A stretch of DNA of 31,620 nt from a virus, in IMG/VR virus record IMGVR_UViG_3300032287_000417, positions 1 through 31,620 of that record. The stretch is one strand, 5' to 3'. The position numbers were made by a program, and so were the translations under genes. Shown here in pieces: positions 17,852 to 26,025 of this stretch. Positions within the stretch are counted from its first letter, which is position 1, and every line of letters starts with the position of its first letter. The notes below the pieces were generated by a model. The model ran no database searches, was not told the origin of the DNA, and saw only the letters and a list, made by a program, of their open reading frames with translations.

Positions 17852-18340
17852 ATGCCAACTAATACATATGTAGCCCTTGCTACTCAGACACTTGGTAGTG
17901 CTGCAGCATCAGTAACCTTTAGCTCTATCTCACAAACTTATACAGATCTTGTGATTGTCTGTAACACAGGAGCTACTTCATTAGCAAATGACTATGTTCG
18001 TCTTAATGGAGATACTACCTCCAATTATTCTTGGACTAGAATATATGGAACAGGTAGCGTTGCTGGGTCTTCAAGAAGCGCAAACGATTCAGGAATGATT
18101 GTAGGAGATGTAACCACCTCTATTGCAGTTACACAAACAATTACTGTTCAAAATTATTCTAATACAACCACTAACAAAACAATTCTTGCAAGAAGCTCCG
18201 CAACTAATAGCGCTGCAACAGCATCAGTGGGGCTTTGGAGAAACACAGCTGCGGTTACTTCAGTGACTTTATATCCAAACGGAACAACTTGGCTATCAGG
18301 CTCAACCTTTACAATTTATGGAATATTGGCGGGGAGCTAA
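17852..18340 (+). CDS. Receptor-binding-type beta protein, paralogue 2 of 3
   Basis: 162 aa, one base after the previous gene's stop. It is nearly the bare domain: TYVALATQTLGSAAASVTFSS (start), TYTDLVIVCNTG, TTNKT in the middle, LWRNTAAVTSVTLYPNG and STFTIYG at the end, colinear with paralogues 1 and 3. It lacks the longer N-terminus of paralogue 1 and the glycine-rich extension of paralogue 3. Expected role: part of, or alternative to, the tail tip that contacts the host surface. Domain-to-domain identity looks low to moderate, so the duplication is old or the proteins are evolving quickly. Confidence 0.75.
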   Translation: MPTNTYVALATQTLGSAAASVTFSSISQTYTDLVIVCNTGATSLANDYVRLNGDTTSNYSWTRIYGTGSVAGSSRSANDSGMIVGDVTTSIAVTQTITVQNYSNTTTNKTILARSSATNSAATASVGLWRNTAAVTSVTLYPNGTTWLSGSTFTIYGILAGS

Positions 18341-18342
18341 CA

Positions 18343-19713
18343 ATGCCAAACAATTATATCCTTTTAGACCGTATTGAACTCAATGCATCAGCTGCATCAG
18401 TTGTTTTTAGCAACATTCCTCAGACCGGTTATACCGATTTGAAAATTGTTATTTCAGCGCGGTCAACAGCAACTCCAGGCAATCCTGATGATGGTTTATT
18501 TTTACAAGTCAACTCCATTGCATCTGGTTATTCCAATAAAACTGTATATGGAACTGGTGCAAGTGCGTTATCTTCAAGTAATGCCTATGGAGTAACTTCC
18601 AAAACATATATCTCTGCATTGACCACAGCTAATGCAACAGCAAATACTTTTGGAAATACAGAAGTTTACATACCAAACTATGCTGGCTCAACAAACAAAT
18701 CAATGTCTATTGATGGTGTGATAGAGAACAACGCTACATCTTCAATCGCAAATCTTACTGCTGCACTTCTATCAAATACTGCTGCAATTTCTAGCCTTAC
18801 CTTAACACCAAACACTGGTTCATTTGTACAATACTCAACCTTCTCACTCTATGGCCTAGCAGCAGTAGGTACAACACCTGCTATCGCACCAAAGGCTAAT
18901 GGCGGTAACGTCATTGGAACTGATGGCACTTACTGGTACCACGCATTCCTTAGCAATGGAACCTTTACACCGCAGGTAACACTTACTTGCGACTACTTAG
19001 TAGTAGCAGGTGGTGCTGGTGGTGGTGCAGCTGATGCTGGAAGTACCAACTATTCTGGTGGTGGTGGTGCTGGTGGACTTCGTTCAACAGTAACAGCAAC
19101 CGGTGGCGGTGGTTCATTAGAATCAGCAATCGGTGTTGCATCAGGAACTAACTACACAATTACTGTTGGTGCTGGCGGTACAGCAACTGCTGCTGCTTGG
19201 ACTAGCGGTAGCTCTTCTACGTTTTCAACAATCACAGCAACTGGTGGTGGAATTGGTGCAGGATTAAACTCAAGTCCTGGGTGGGTTGCACCAGGCACCG
19301 GCGGATCTGGTGGTGGTGGTTCTGAAGCAGACACAGCTGGTGCCGCAGGTACTGCAAACCAAGGTTATGCTGGAGGAACTTCTCCTGGCGGTCCTTCTGG
19401 TAATGCTGGTGGTGGAGGCGGTGGAGCAGGCGCCGTAGGTGTCAACGGAACTACTAACAACGGTGGTGCCGGTGGCGCTGGTGTAGCTATCTCAGCTTTT
19501 GCAACTGCAACAGGAACTGGTGTAAGCAACTACTACGCTGGTGGTGGTGGAGGTTCAGGCAGTTCTACTGCAGGGGCTGGAGGCTCTGGCGGTGGTGGAG
19601 CCGGTAACGCAACAGCAGGTACCGTCAACACCGGTGGCGGTGGTGGCTCAGGTAGTCGCTCAGGCGCTGCAGGTGGTTCAGGTATTGTTATTATCAGATA
19701 TTTAGTAGCTTAA
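18343..19713 (+). CDS. Adhesin-like tail protein: paralogue 3 fused to polyglycine domain
   Basis: 456 aa. I place the start at 18343 (MPNNYILL), 2 bases after the preceding stop with GGGGAG upstream; an earlier in-frame ATG at 18235 would overlap the previous gene by over 100 bases and add 36 residues unlike the paralogues. Residues 1-171 repeat the domain of the two preceding genes (AASVVFSNIP, YTDLKIVISARST, LLSNTAAISSLTL, STFSLYG). Residues 188-220 (TDGTYWYHAFLSNGTF, then CDYLVVAGG) start a glycine-rich domain that runs to the end with GGGG/GGAGG runs, closing IVIIRYL. Such domains form polyglycine-helix sandwiches in some phage tip adhesins. The same module recurs at 23065-23859. Confidence 0.82.
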   Translation: MPNNYILLDRIELNASAASVVFSNIPQTGYTDLKIVISARSTATPGNPDDGLFLQVNSIASGYSNKTVYGTGASALSSSNAYGVTSKTYISALTTANATANTFGNTEVYIPNYAGSTNKSMSIDGVIENNATSSIANLTAALLSNTAAISSLTLTPNTGSFVQYSTFSLYGLAAVGTTPAIAPKANGGNVIGTDGTYWYHAFLSNGTFTPQVTLTCDYLVVAGGAGGGAADAGSTNYSGGGGAGGLRSTVTATGGGGSLESAIGVASGTNYTITVGAGGTATAAAWTSGSSSTFSTITATGGGIGAGLNSSPGWVAPGTGGSGGGGSEADTAGAAGTANQGYAGGTSPGGPSGNAGGGGGGAGAVGVNGTTNNGGAGGAGVAISAFATATGTGVSNYYAGGGGGSGSSTAGAGGSGGGGAGNATAGTVNTGGGGGSGSRSGAAGGSGIVIIRYLVA

Positions 19714-19725
19714 AGGAGAAATAGA

Positions 19726-20043
19726 ATGTCACATTGGGCAGAGATAGATAACAGCAACACAGTCCTACGGGTTCTAGTTGGGGACAACGCAGATCCGGCA
19801 GGAGATGAAGGCTACCAATGGTTACTTGATAACCTTGGCGGTACTTGGATTAAGACAAGCTATAACGCAACCATCAGGAAAAATTACGCAGGAGTTGGGT
19901 TCCAGTATGACTCAGAGCGTGATGCCTTTATCCCGCCTAAGCCAGAGTGCCACCCTGATGCAATCACATTTGATGAGGCAACCTGCCTATGGTCTTGCCC
20001 TGATGCCACTCACGTAGTTATCCAAGGAGAAGAAAATGTCTGA
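19726..20043 (+). CDS. Conserved small phage protein of fibre region (WI-TSYN / KNYAG type)
   Basis: 105 aa, excellent ribosome binding site AAAGGAGAAATAG. The pattern MSHWAEIDNSNTVLRVLVGD, then GGTWIKTSYNATIRKNYAGVG, then YDSERDAFIPPKP, and a C-terminal segment with Cys and Trp (CLWSCP) matches a small protein widespread in T4-like cyanophages and other aquatic phages, usually near fibre or structural genes; this is from memory. Its function is not established to my knowledge. The stop lies 8 bases inside the next gene. Confidence 0.8.
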   Translation: MSHWAEIDNSNTVLRVLVGDNADPAGDEGYQWLLDNLGGTWIKTSYNATIRKNYAGVGFQYDSERDAFIPPKPECHPDAITFDEATCLWSCPDATHVVIQGEENV

Positions 20044-20260
20044 TAAGAAGCTAATCGTAGACCTAGCTACAAATACACAGCGCTATGTTGACCTGACAGC
20101 TGAGGAAATCCAACAGCGTGAGCTAGATGCTATTGAGGCAGCTACTCGCAAGGCTGAAGAAGATGCAACAGCTCAAGCCAAGGCAGATGCTAAGGCATCA
20201 GCTCTTGCAAAACTACAGGCGCTAGGCCTTACTTCAGAAGAGGCAACTGCTATCCTTTAA
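20036..20260 (+). CDS. Small helical protein, tail-fibre-region accessory
   Basis: 74 aa, ATG preceded by AAGGAGAAGAAA, overlapping the previous gene by 8 bases. Short beta start (KKLIVDLATNTQRYVDL), then a long Ala/Glu/Lys coiled coil (residues about 22-58) and a final small helix ALGLTSEEATAIL that looks like a UBA- or Ter-like helical hairpin. Similar 'start plus coiled coil plus LxxLGLT' proteins lie beside fibre genes in many phages and may be fibre chaperones or stalk pieces. Role inferred. Confidence 0.72.
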   Translation: MSDKKLIVDLATNTQRYVDLTAEEIQQRELDAIEAATRKAEEDATAQAKADAKASALAKLQALGLTSEEATAIL

Positions 20261-20262
20261 GG

Positions 20263-21348
20263 ATGAAGATAGCCGTATATACCATATGCAAAAATGAGGA
20301 GAAGTACGTTGAAAGCTGGTACCAGTCTTCCAAGGAAGCCGACTACCATCTCCTCGCAGATACAGGCTCAACCGACAAGACCGTCGGTATTGCTGTTGGT
20401 CTTGGAATCAAAGTTGTGCGTATTGGTATCAATCCGTTTAGGTTTGATGACGCAAGGAATGCGTCGTTAGCTTTAGTACCAGATGATATTGACTACTGCA
20501 TTGCACTAGATGTAGATGAAGTGTTAGCACCAGGTTGGCGTAAGCACCTAGAAGAAGCACACGCTAAGGGTATTGATCGTCCCACCTATCGTCGTATTGA
20601 ATCCTTTAAGGAAGACGGTAGCCCTGAAGCTGAGTTTGATGGGTTCAAGGTACACCGTAGGAACGGTATACGTTGGCACTATCCAATCCACGAAGTACCT
20701 CACTGGTACGGCGAGGGTGAAGAAGTTAAAGAACGTATAGATGGCTTTGAGATACATCATCACCAGAACAAAGAGACATCACGTGGGCAGTACCTGCCTC
20801 TACTAGAGATGGCAGTTCGAGAGAACCCAGATGCCAGAAACTTGTACTACTTAGGTAGGGAGTATACCTACTACAAGCGTTATGAAGAAGCTGCAGATAA
20901 CCTTAAGAAATATCTGGAGCTATCAGTCTTTCCACAAGAGAAGAGCGCAGCGTGCAGAATGCTGGGCAAGATAGATACTGATAACGCAGAAGAGTGGTTC
21001 ATCAAAGCCACAGAAGAATACCAATGCCGCGAGTCAATGCTGGCACTGGCTAACTACTATTACTTAGAGAAGCAGTGGGATGAGTGCAACCTAGTTGCAA
21101 AGCAAGCCCTGCTCTTTACAGAAAAGCCAATGGAGTTCCTAGCTGAAGGTTGGGCTTGGACACATATGGCAGATGATCTTGTTGCAGTTAGTGCGTGGCA
21201 ACTTGGTAACTTTACAGAAGCACTAGAGCACGGTCTGAAGGCGTTAGCAATAACACCTGATGATGAAAGATTACAGAGCAACGTCACGTTCTATCAAGGG
21301 AAAATAGATGCCAAGCTTAACTCAACTGATGTCAGAGGTGCAGACTAA
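20263..21348 (+). CDS. Family 2 glycosyltransferase with helical-repeat C-terminus
   Basis: 361 aa. The N-terminus MKIAVYTICKNEE is the GT2 nucleotide-sugar-binding start; ADTGSTDKT (32-40) is the Asp-Thr-Gly-Ser motif, and DVDE (83-86) replaces the usual DXD for metal-diphosphate binding. HEVPH at 143-147 and a His-rich HHHQNK at 165-170 follow. Residues 175-350 are helical with TPR-like repeats (ARNLYYLGREYTYYKRYEEA; MLALANYYYLEKQWDECN; WQLGNFTEALEHGLKAL). GT2/TPR enzymes transfer sugars to proteins or glycans, so modification of virion proteins or of the host surface is possible. The ATG follows the previous stop by 2 bases with no separate Shine-Dalgarno gap, so reinitiation is likely. 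It overlaps the next gene by 41 bases. Confidence 0.85.
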   Translation: MKIAVYTICKNEEKYVESWYQSSKEADYHLLADTGSTDKTVGIAVGLGIKVVRIGINPFRFDDARNASLALVPDDIDYCIALDVDEVLAPGWRKHLEEAHAKGIDRPTYRRIESFKEDGSPEAEFDGFKVHRRNGIRWHYPIHEVPHWYGEGEEVKERIDGFEIHHHQNKETSRGQYLPLLEMAVRENPDARNLYYLGREYTYYKRYEEAADNLKKYLELSVFPQEKSAACRMLGKIDTDNAEEWFIKATEEYQCRESMLALANYYYLEKQWDECNLVAKQALLFTEKPMEFLAEGWAWTHMADDLVAVSAWQLGNFTEALEHGLKALAITPDDERLQSNVTFYQGKIDAKLNSTDVRGAD

Positions 21349-22210
21349 CCTGCAAGGTTACTCACTTCGACAGGACAGAATTACCAACCTAGCCACACCT
21401 GGTGGTATTACTGCAACAGACCTTGTTATCAAGATTGGTCAAGCAGATAACCTAGCCAAGGGCCTTATCCAGATTGACGATGAGCTTATCTTTATCTCAT
21501 CTTTTGACCGACAGAACCTCACACTTAACGTAATGCCAGGCTTTGGTCGTGGCTTTATGGGTACAACACCAAGCCCACACTCAGAGAACGCACAGGTAAC
21601 ACTGACACCTACATTCCCAAAGGTGACAATTCAGCAAGCTATCAACGACACTATCAACGCCTTGTATCCAAAGCTCTTCGGTGTATCGTCAACAACATTC
21701 CCATACAACGCAGCACAGATTGCCTATCCACTACCAGATGATGCACGTGATCTGCTCTACATATCTTGGCAGACACCTGGCCCATCTAAGGAATGGCTAC
21801 CAGTAAACCGCTGGGGTCTTGACCGTATGGCTAACGTCAGCGCATTTAATACTAACAAGGTAGTCAACATCTACGACAAGGTCGTACCAGGTCGTACAGT
21901 GCAGGTCTACTACTCAATCATTCCTAATACTCTTACTAACTCTAACGATGACTTTGCTACCGTTACTGGTTTACCAGAATCATCACGAGATGTAGTAACA
22001 CTTGGCGCAGCCTATCGTCTGCTCTCATACCTTGACACAGGCCGTATCAACCTTATGTCAGCTGAAGCTGATAACGCAGATACCAAGCTTCCATCAACAG
22101 CTGGTGCTACAGCATCTAAGTACATCTTTGCTCTATACCAACAGAGACTACAAGAAGAATCAACCAAGCTCCAGGATCGCTTCCCGATCCGTGTCCACTA
22201 CAGCCGATAA
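21308..22210 (+). CDS. Tail adaptor / tail-tube-like protein of a short tail
   Basis: 300 aa, ATG with AAGGGA upstream, starting 41 bases inside the glycosyltransferase gene. It has a helical start (SLTQLMSEVQTNLQGYS), a beta-barrel-like segment with LIQIDDELIFISSFD and the pattern GFGRGFMGTTPSPHS, a helical part (TIQQAINDTINALYPKLFG), then strands and a C-terminal helical region (LGAAYRLLSYLDTG; YIFALYQQRLQEES). Mixed helix plus barrel with a C-terminal helix resembles podoviral head-tail adaptor proteins (T7 gp11 type), which sit under the portal. No sequence motif is diagnostic; this is pattern plus genome type. Confidence 0.6.
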   Translation: MPSLTQLMSEVQTNLQGYSLRQDRITNLATPGGITATDLVIKIGQADNLAKGLIQIDDELIFISSFDRQNLTLNVMPGFGRGFMGTTPSPHSENAQVTLTPTFPKVTIQQAINDTINALYPKLFGVSSTTFPYNAAQIAYPLPDDARDLLYISWQTPGPSKEWLPVNRWGLDRMANVSAFNTNKVVNIYDKVVPGRTVQVYYSIIPNTLTNSNDDFATVTGLPESSRDVVTLGAAYRLLSYLDTGRINLMSAEADNADTKLPSTAGATASKYIFALYQQRLQEESTKLQDRFPIRVHYSR

Positions 22211-22219
22211 GGAAAACCA

Positions 22220-23065
22220 ATGACCCGCCTATACTCCTCAGTTTCAGTAGAGACAACGCTATCTGCTGGTATTACAAACTCACAGACAACTATGCCTGTA
22301 GCTGCAGGTACCGCTGCAGCACTTCTTGGTGGCGTAACTCTTGCCGCTGGCAACGTAGACCAGTTCACAGTTGCTATTGACCCAGACACAGCTAACGAAG
22401 AAATTGTATTTATCACTGCCAACTCTGGCGATAACTTTACTATTGTCCGTGCTCGCTCTGGTACATCTGGTATTGCTCACAACTCAGGTGCTCTAGTCCG
22501 TCACGTAATGACATCTAATGATCTTGATTTTTTCAAAGTAGCTATCCAGCCAAGCATTGTTACAGCTAAGGGTGACATTATTGGAGCATCAGCTTCAAGC
22601 ACACCTGTACGCGTTGCTGTAGGAACAGACGGTCAGGTACTCACAGCTGACTCAGTACAAGCAAAGGGAGTTAAGTGGGCTACACCAGCTGTTGGTGATG
22701 TAACTCTTACCGGAACTCAGACTCTTACTAACAAGACTTTGACAGCTCCAGTAATCACAACACCCAAGACAACACTTGGTTTTAATGCACAGACAGGTAC
22801 AACATACAGTCTTGTATTAGCAGACAAGGACAAGATTGTTACTCTTAGCAACGCATCAGCAATTACCTTAACTATTCCTAACGGAATCTTCTCTGCTGGA
22901 GACTTTGTAAACATCCAGCAAATTGGCGTAGGTCAAGTAACCGTTGCTAATGATGGAACAACATCCTTTACTGGTACTGGCACCAAGCTTAGAGCACAGT
23001 ACTCAGCAGCAACTATTATCTGCATAGGAACTAACACGTTCACTTTGGTGGGTGACATTCTCTAA
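22220..23065 (+). CDS. Tail fibre-like structural protein
   Basis: 281 aa, ATG preceded by AAGGAAAACC. The first 95 residues form a beta-domain with an [14 protein letters not shown] pattern and [20 protein letters not shown] phage-fibre linker follows ([19 protein letters not shown], near 137-155), then [21 protein letters not shown], a repeat-like linker frequent in phage tail fibres, and a C-terminal beta domain ending FTLVGDIL. It is followed by another glycine-rich gene with a one-base overlap. I judge fibre-like identity good, exact role unknown. Confidence 0.75.
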   Translation: MTRLYSSVSVETTLSAGITNSQTTMPVAAGTAAALLGGVTLAAGNVDQFTVAIDPDTANEEIVFITANSGDNFTIVRARSGTSGIAHNSGALVRHVMTSNDLDFFKVAIQPSIVTAKGDIIGASASSTPVRVAVGTDGQVLTADSVQAKGVKWATPAVGDVTLTGTQTLTNKTLTAPVITTPKTTLGFNAQTGTTYSLVLADKDKIVTLSNASAITLTIPNGIFSAGDFVNIQQIGVGQVTVANDGTTSFTGTGTKLRAQYSAATIICIGTNTFTLVGDIL

Positions 23066-23859
23066 TGCCAATACTCGGTATCTTAGGATCGGGTGGGCGT
23101 AAGCCAATAGTCACAGGCGGAACGCTTTACTCAGACGCAACATATTATTACAGAGCCTTTACTGGCAATGGCACATTAGCTGTTACCCGTTTTAATTTAA
23201 CAGCTGATGTACTTGTTATTGCAGGTGGTGGCGGAGGTTATGTCAGCGGTCTATCTGCTGGTGGAGCTGGAGGCTATCGTTATTTTTCAGCATTAAGTTT
23301 GACTCCTGCTAACTACGCTTGCACTATTGGTAATGGAGGGGCAGGCGAAACTGCTTATGCAGCCAACAATAACACCAAGGGTGGCAACTCATCTATTATT
23401 GGTGGAGCTATTTCTTACTCATCAACAGGTGGCGGTACTCCAGGACCAAACGCTAACGGCGGCTCTGGTGCAGGAGGCGGAGGCACTGGAAACCAAGGCG
23501 GCTACACCCCAGTAGAGGGTTACAACGGAGCAACCTTTGCATCAGGTGGCGCTGGGGGCGCAGCTCTCAACACACCAATTTACGGAACAGCAGGACCTGG
23601 ATCCGCAGCACAATCTACTTGGGGTCAAGTTACTGGCTTAGGTCAAAACGTATCTGGAACTTATTACTTTGCTGGCGGTGCTGGTAATGGTAAGGACACA
23701 TACCAAGGCATTCCACAAGGTGCATCAGGTGCTGGTCAATCAGGAGCAGGTGGTGGTGGTTTAGCTGGTGGTCGTGACGCAGGAGAAAGTTCCTGGTATG
23801 CAGCAGGCAACGGTGTTAACGGAGCAATCATTGTTCGATACTTGAAGACGGCGGTGTAA
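23065..23859 (+). CDS. Glycine-rich adhesin-like protein
   Basis: 264 aa, ATG overlapping the preceding stop by one base. Residues 13-55 (TGGTLYSDATYYYRAFTGNG then LTADVLVIAGGGGG) match the start of the glycine-rich module in the 456-aa protein at 18343, and the C-terminus (GAIIVRYL) matches its end (GIVIIRYL). Between them lie GG/GGA/GGG-rich stretches with interspersed Asn, Ser and Tyr. A polyglycine-type tip domain is expected, so this is a second copy of the same adhesin module without the preceding beta domain. Receptor unknown. Confidence 0.78.
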   Translation: MPILGILGSGGRKPIVTGGTLYSDATYYYRAFTGNGTLAVTRFNLTADVLVIAGGGGGYVSGLSAGGAGGYRYFSALSLTPANYACTIGNGGAGETAYAANNNTKGGNSSIIGGAISYSSTGGGTPGPNANGGSGAGGGGTGNQGGYTPVEGYNGATFASGGAGGAALNTPIYGTAGPGSAAQSTWGQVTGLGQNVSGTYYFAGGAGNGKDTYQGIPQGASGAGQSGAGGGGLAGGRDAGESSWYAAGNGVNGAIIVRYLKTAV

Positions 23860-23860
23860 T

Positions 23861-25825
23861 ATGGCTTATGGTTCAGACATAACAGATCCAATACCCTATC
23901 CATTATCCAACCCTGCAGGTGGGCAGAACTATGCCTCTACCGGTATCTCATACGATATTGCTATTGCTGCTCAACCGTTCTTTCTAAACAACACAGACGA
24001 GACGCCTTACCGCAGAGTCACAGCGCAGTATCGTAAGCAGCAGCTTGATACTACACGTGAGCCTGGTGAGCAGACGCTCACTGGTTGGTGGCTACGTAGC
24101 CAGTCCACATTCCACTATGGCCAAGGCATTAAGTTCTTCGAGCCAGCTCAGGATGAATCGCTACGCTTCCAGTATACCTGGAGCAAGGGTTGCAACATCT
24201 GGGAAAAGGGTCAGGTCACACTCCTTAAAAGCGTAAACAATTACTCGACTACTACCAATAACCTTCAGAGTAACAACCGTCCATATCAGTCAACTCGATC
24301 TATCCGCTATAGCAACAAGGATGCAGTCCTTGTTTGGGATGGCTACAAGATTAACAAAGTTGAGGCAGACGGAACTGTGGTCAACTTTGTAAGCAACACA
24401 GTAGGTGTGGATAACCCTATCTTCTCTGTATGTGATGACGGTACTACTGCTTACTGGGTCACTAATGACACAACAACGGGCAAGCTTCAAGTCTTTAAGA
24501 AGGTACTTACCGCACCATTAGCCACTGCTGCTACATCTATGTTCATTATAGCTGGTGTTGTGGTGACTAACGCTGTCATTGAGTTCACTAAAGAACGTTT
24601 GATTCTTGCTGCCAACAACTCTGTATATGAGTTTGCAACCACTAGAACAACCGCACCAACTGCAGTTTATGACCATCCTAACACTGCGTACACCTATTCC
24701 AGTATCACATCTAGCGGTGCTGCTATTTACCTTGCAGGATATAACGGTATCCAGTCAGCTATTCAGAAGTTTACCTTGACTGGAACAGGTGCTATGCCTA
24801 CCCTAGCATCTGCTATTACGGCAGCTGAGCTACCAGTAGGTGAAATAACCTACAAGATTTTCTACTACCTTGGCTTTATGGCTATAGGCACAAGCCTTGG
24901 CTTACGTATAGCGCAAGTATCAGACACCGACGGATCTATTGCATATGGTCCGTTACTCTTTGAATCAGAGCAGCCTGTCTATGATGTAGCTGGCTTTGAC
25001 AAGTACCTCTGGTGTACCACTAACGTTGATGGCAGCCCTGGCGTAAGCCGCGTAGACCTTGGCACACAGATAGGTAACAACCTTGTCTTTGCCTATGCCT
25101 GGGACTTATACGACCCAGCTAAGACAGGCTTCCTTACTACAGCGTGCGCCTTCCTTGGTAACAGTAATCGCCTAGCTTTCTGTACAGCTGACAACGGCGC
25201 AGAAGATGGCTCTATCTATCTTGAGTCAGCAGATGTTCTAGTACCTTCAGCTGAACTGCGTACCGGTTATATCCGTTACAACACACTTGAGCATAAGATA
25301 TTTAAGCTGATGACACCACGCTTTAACACAGCCAACGGTGGACTAAGCATTGTATCTATTGACCAGAATGATGTTGAGTATAACTTGGGTTCCTATGACC
25401 AAGGATCATTCATTGACCAAGTAGGTATCAGCTACCCACAGGGAGCACAACAGTTCCTTGGGTTTAAGTTTACCTTTACTAGGTCTACTACTGACAACAC
25501 ACAGGGGCCAATCTTTACTGGCTACCAGGTCAACACTCTTCCATCTATTCCACGCCAGCGCCTTATCCAGTACCCAATCTTTATGTATGACTACGAGATG
25601 GATAAGTTCAATAACCCTACAGGTTATGACGGATACGCTTTCAACAGACTATCAACGATGCAATCTATTGAAGACATCGGTGACTTAGTAAGAGTTGAAG
25701 ACTTCCGTACTGGTGAGTCCTACCTTGGACTTATCGAAGAGATGGACTTTATTAACAAGACACCTACCGACAAGCGATACTCCGGATTCGGTGGCTTGCT
25801 TCTAGTAACCATAAGGACAGCTTAA
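23861..25825 (+). CDS. Large tail protein (nozzle- or beta-propeller-like)
   Basis: 654 aa, ATG one base after the previous stop. Largely beta, with many Tyr, Asn, Thr and Gly and repeated strand-turn units (for example DAVLVWDGYKINKVEADG; TKERLILAANNSVYEFATT; YKIFYYLGFMAIGTSLGLRIA; DKYLWCTTNVDGSPGVSRVD), compatible with a beta-propeller. The C-terminal 150 residues contain strand-rich LVRVEDFRTGESYLG. In podoviruses the adaptor gene is paired with a large beta-propeller nozzle protein (T7 gp12 type); here the 300-aa adaptor-like gene lies 1.6 kb upstream with two fibre genes between. Alternative: minor tail protein. Identity uncertain. Confidence 0.65.
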   Translation: MAYGSDITDPIPYPLSNPAGGQNYASTGISYDIAIAAQPFFLNNTDETPYRRVTAQYRKQQLDTTREPGEQTLTGWWLRSQSTFHYGQGIKFFEPAQDESLRFQYTWSKGCNIWEKGQVTLLKSVNNYSTTTNNLQSNNRPYQSTRSIRYSNKDAVLVWDGYKINKVEADGTVVNFVSNTVGVDNPIFSVCDDGTTAYWVTNDTTTGKLQVFKKVLTAPLATAATSMFIIAGVVVTNAVIEFTKERLILAANNSVYEFATTRTTAPTAVYDHPNTAYTYSSITSSGAAIYLAGYNGIQSAIQKFTLTGTGAMPTLASAITAAELPVGEITYKIFYYLGFMAIGTSLGLRIAQVSDTDGSIAYGPLLFESEQPVYDVAGFDKYLWCTTNVDGSPGVSRVDLGTQIGNNLVFAYAWDLYDPAKTGFLTTACAFLGNSNRLAFCTADNGAEDGSIYLESADVLVPSAELRTGYIRYNTLEHKIFKLMTPRFNTANGGLSIVSIDQNDVEYNLGSYDQGSFIDQVGISYPQGAQQFLGFKFTFTRSTTDNTQGPIFTGYQVNTLPSIPRQRLIQYPIFMYDYEMDKFNNPTGYDGYAFNRLSTMQSIEDIGDLVRVEDFRTGESYLGLIEEMDFINKTPTDKRYSGFGGLLLVTIRTA

Positions 25826-26025
25826 TGACAGCGCAAGACTATGCAACAGTATTAATTGCAGTAGGTACAATTATTGGTGGCTTTGCCACAGCAATACGTT
25901 GGATGGTCAAGCATTATTTAACAGAACTTAAACCCAATTCTGGCAGCAGTATGAACGACAGATTGACCAGAGTTGAAAGCAAGCTTGAAATTATTTACGA
26001 TCTGATTACAAAGGATAAGATATGA
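25825..26025 (+). CDS. Holin-like membrane protein
   Basis: 66 aa, ATG overlapping the previous stop, AAGGA upstream. One hydrophobic segment at residues 6-26 (ATVLIAVGTIIGGFATAI) is followed by Arg-Trp and Lys residues, then a polar coiled coil (RLTRVESKLEIIYDLI) at the C-terminus. Single-span proteins with a charged tail right before an endolysin gene are typical small holins, which make pores in the membrane at lysis. The next gene is an M15-type endolysin with a 4-base overlap, which strengthens the call. No experiment or named family is claimed. Confidence 0.72.
   Translation: MTAQDYATVLIAVGTIIGGFATAIRWMVKHYLTELKPNSGSSMNDRLTRVESKLEIIYDLITKDKI

Noticed and set aside
18235-18342. Earlier in-frame ATG that would extend the 456-aa adhesin by 36 residues
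   Set aside because: It would overlap the preceding gene by over 100 bases, and the added residues do not match the paralogues, whose homology begins at 18343.
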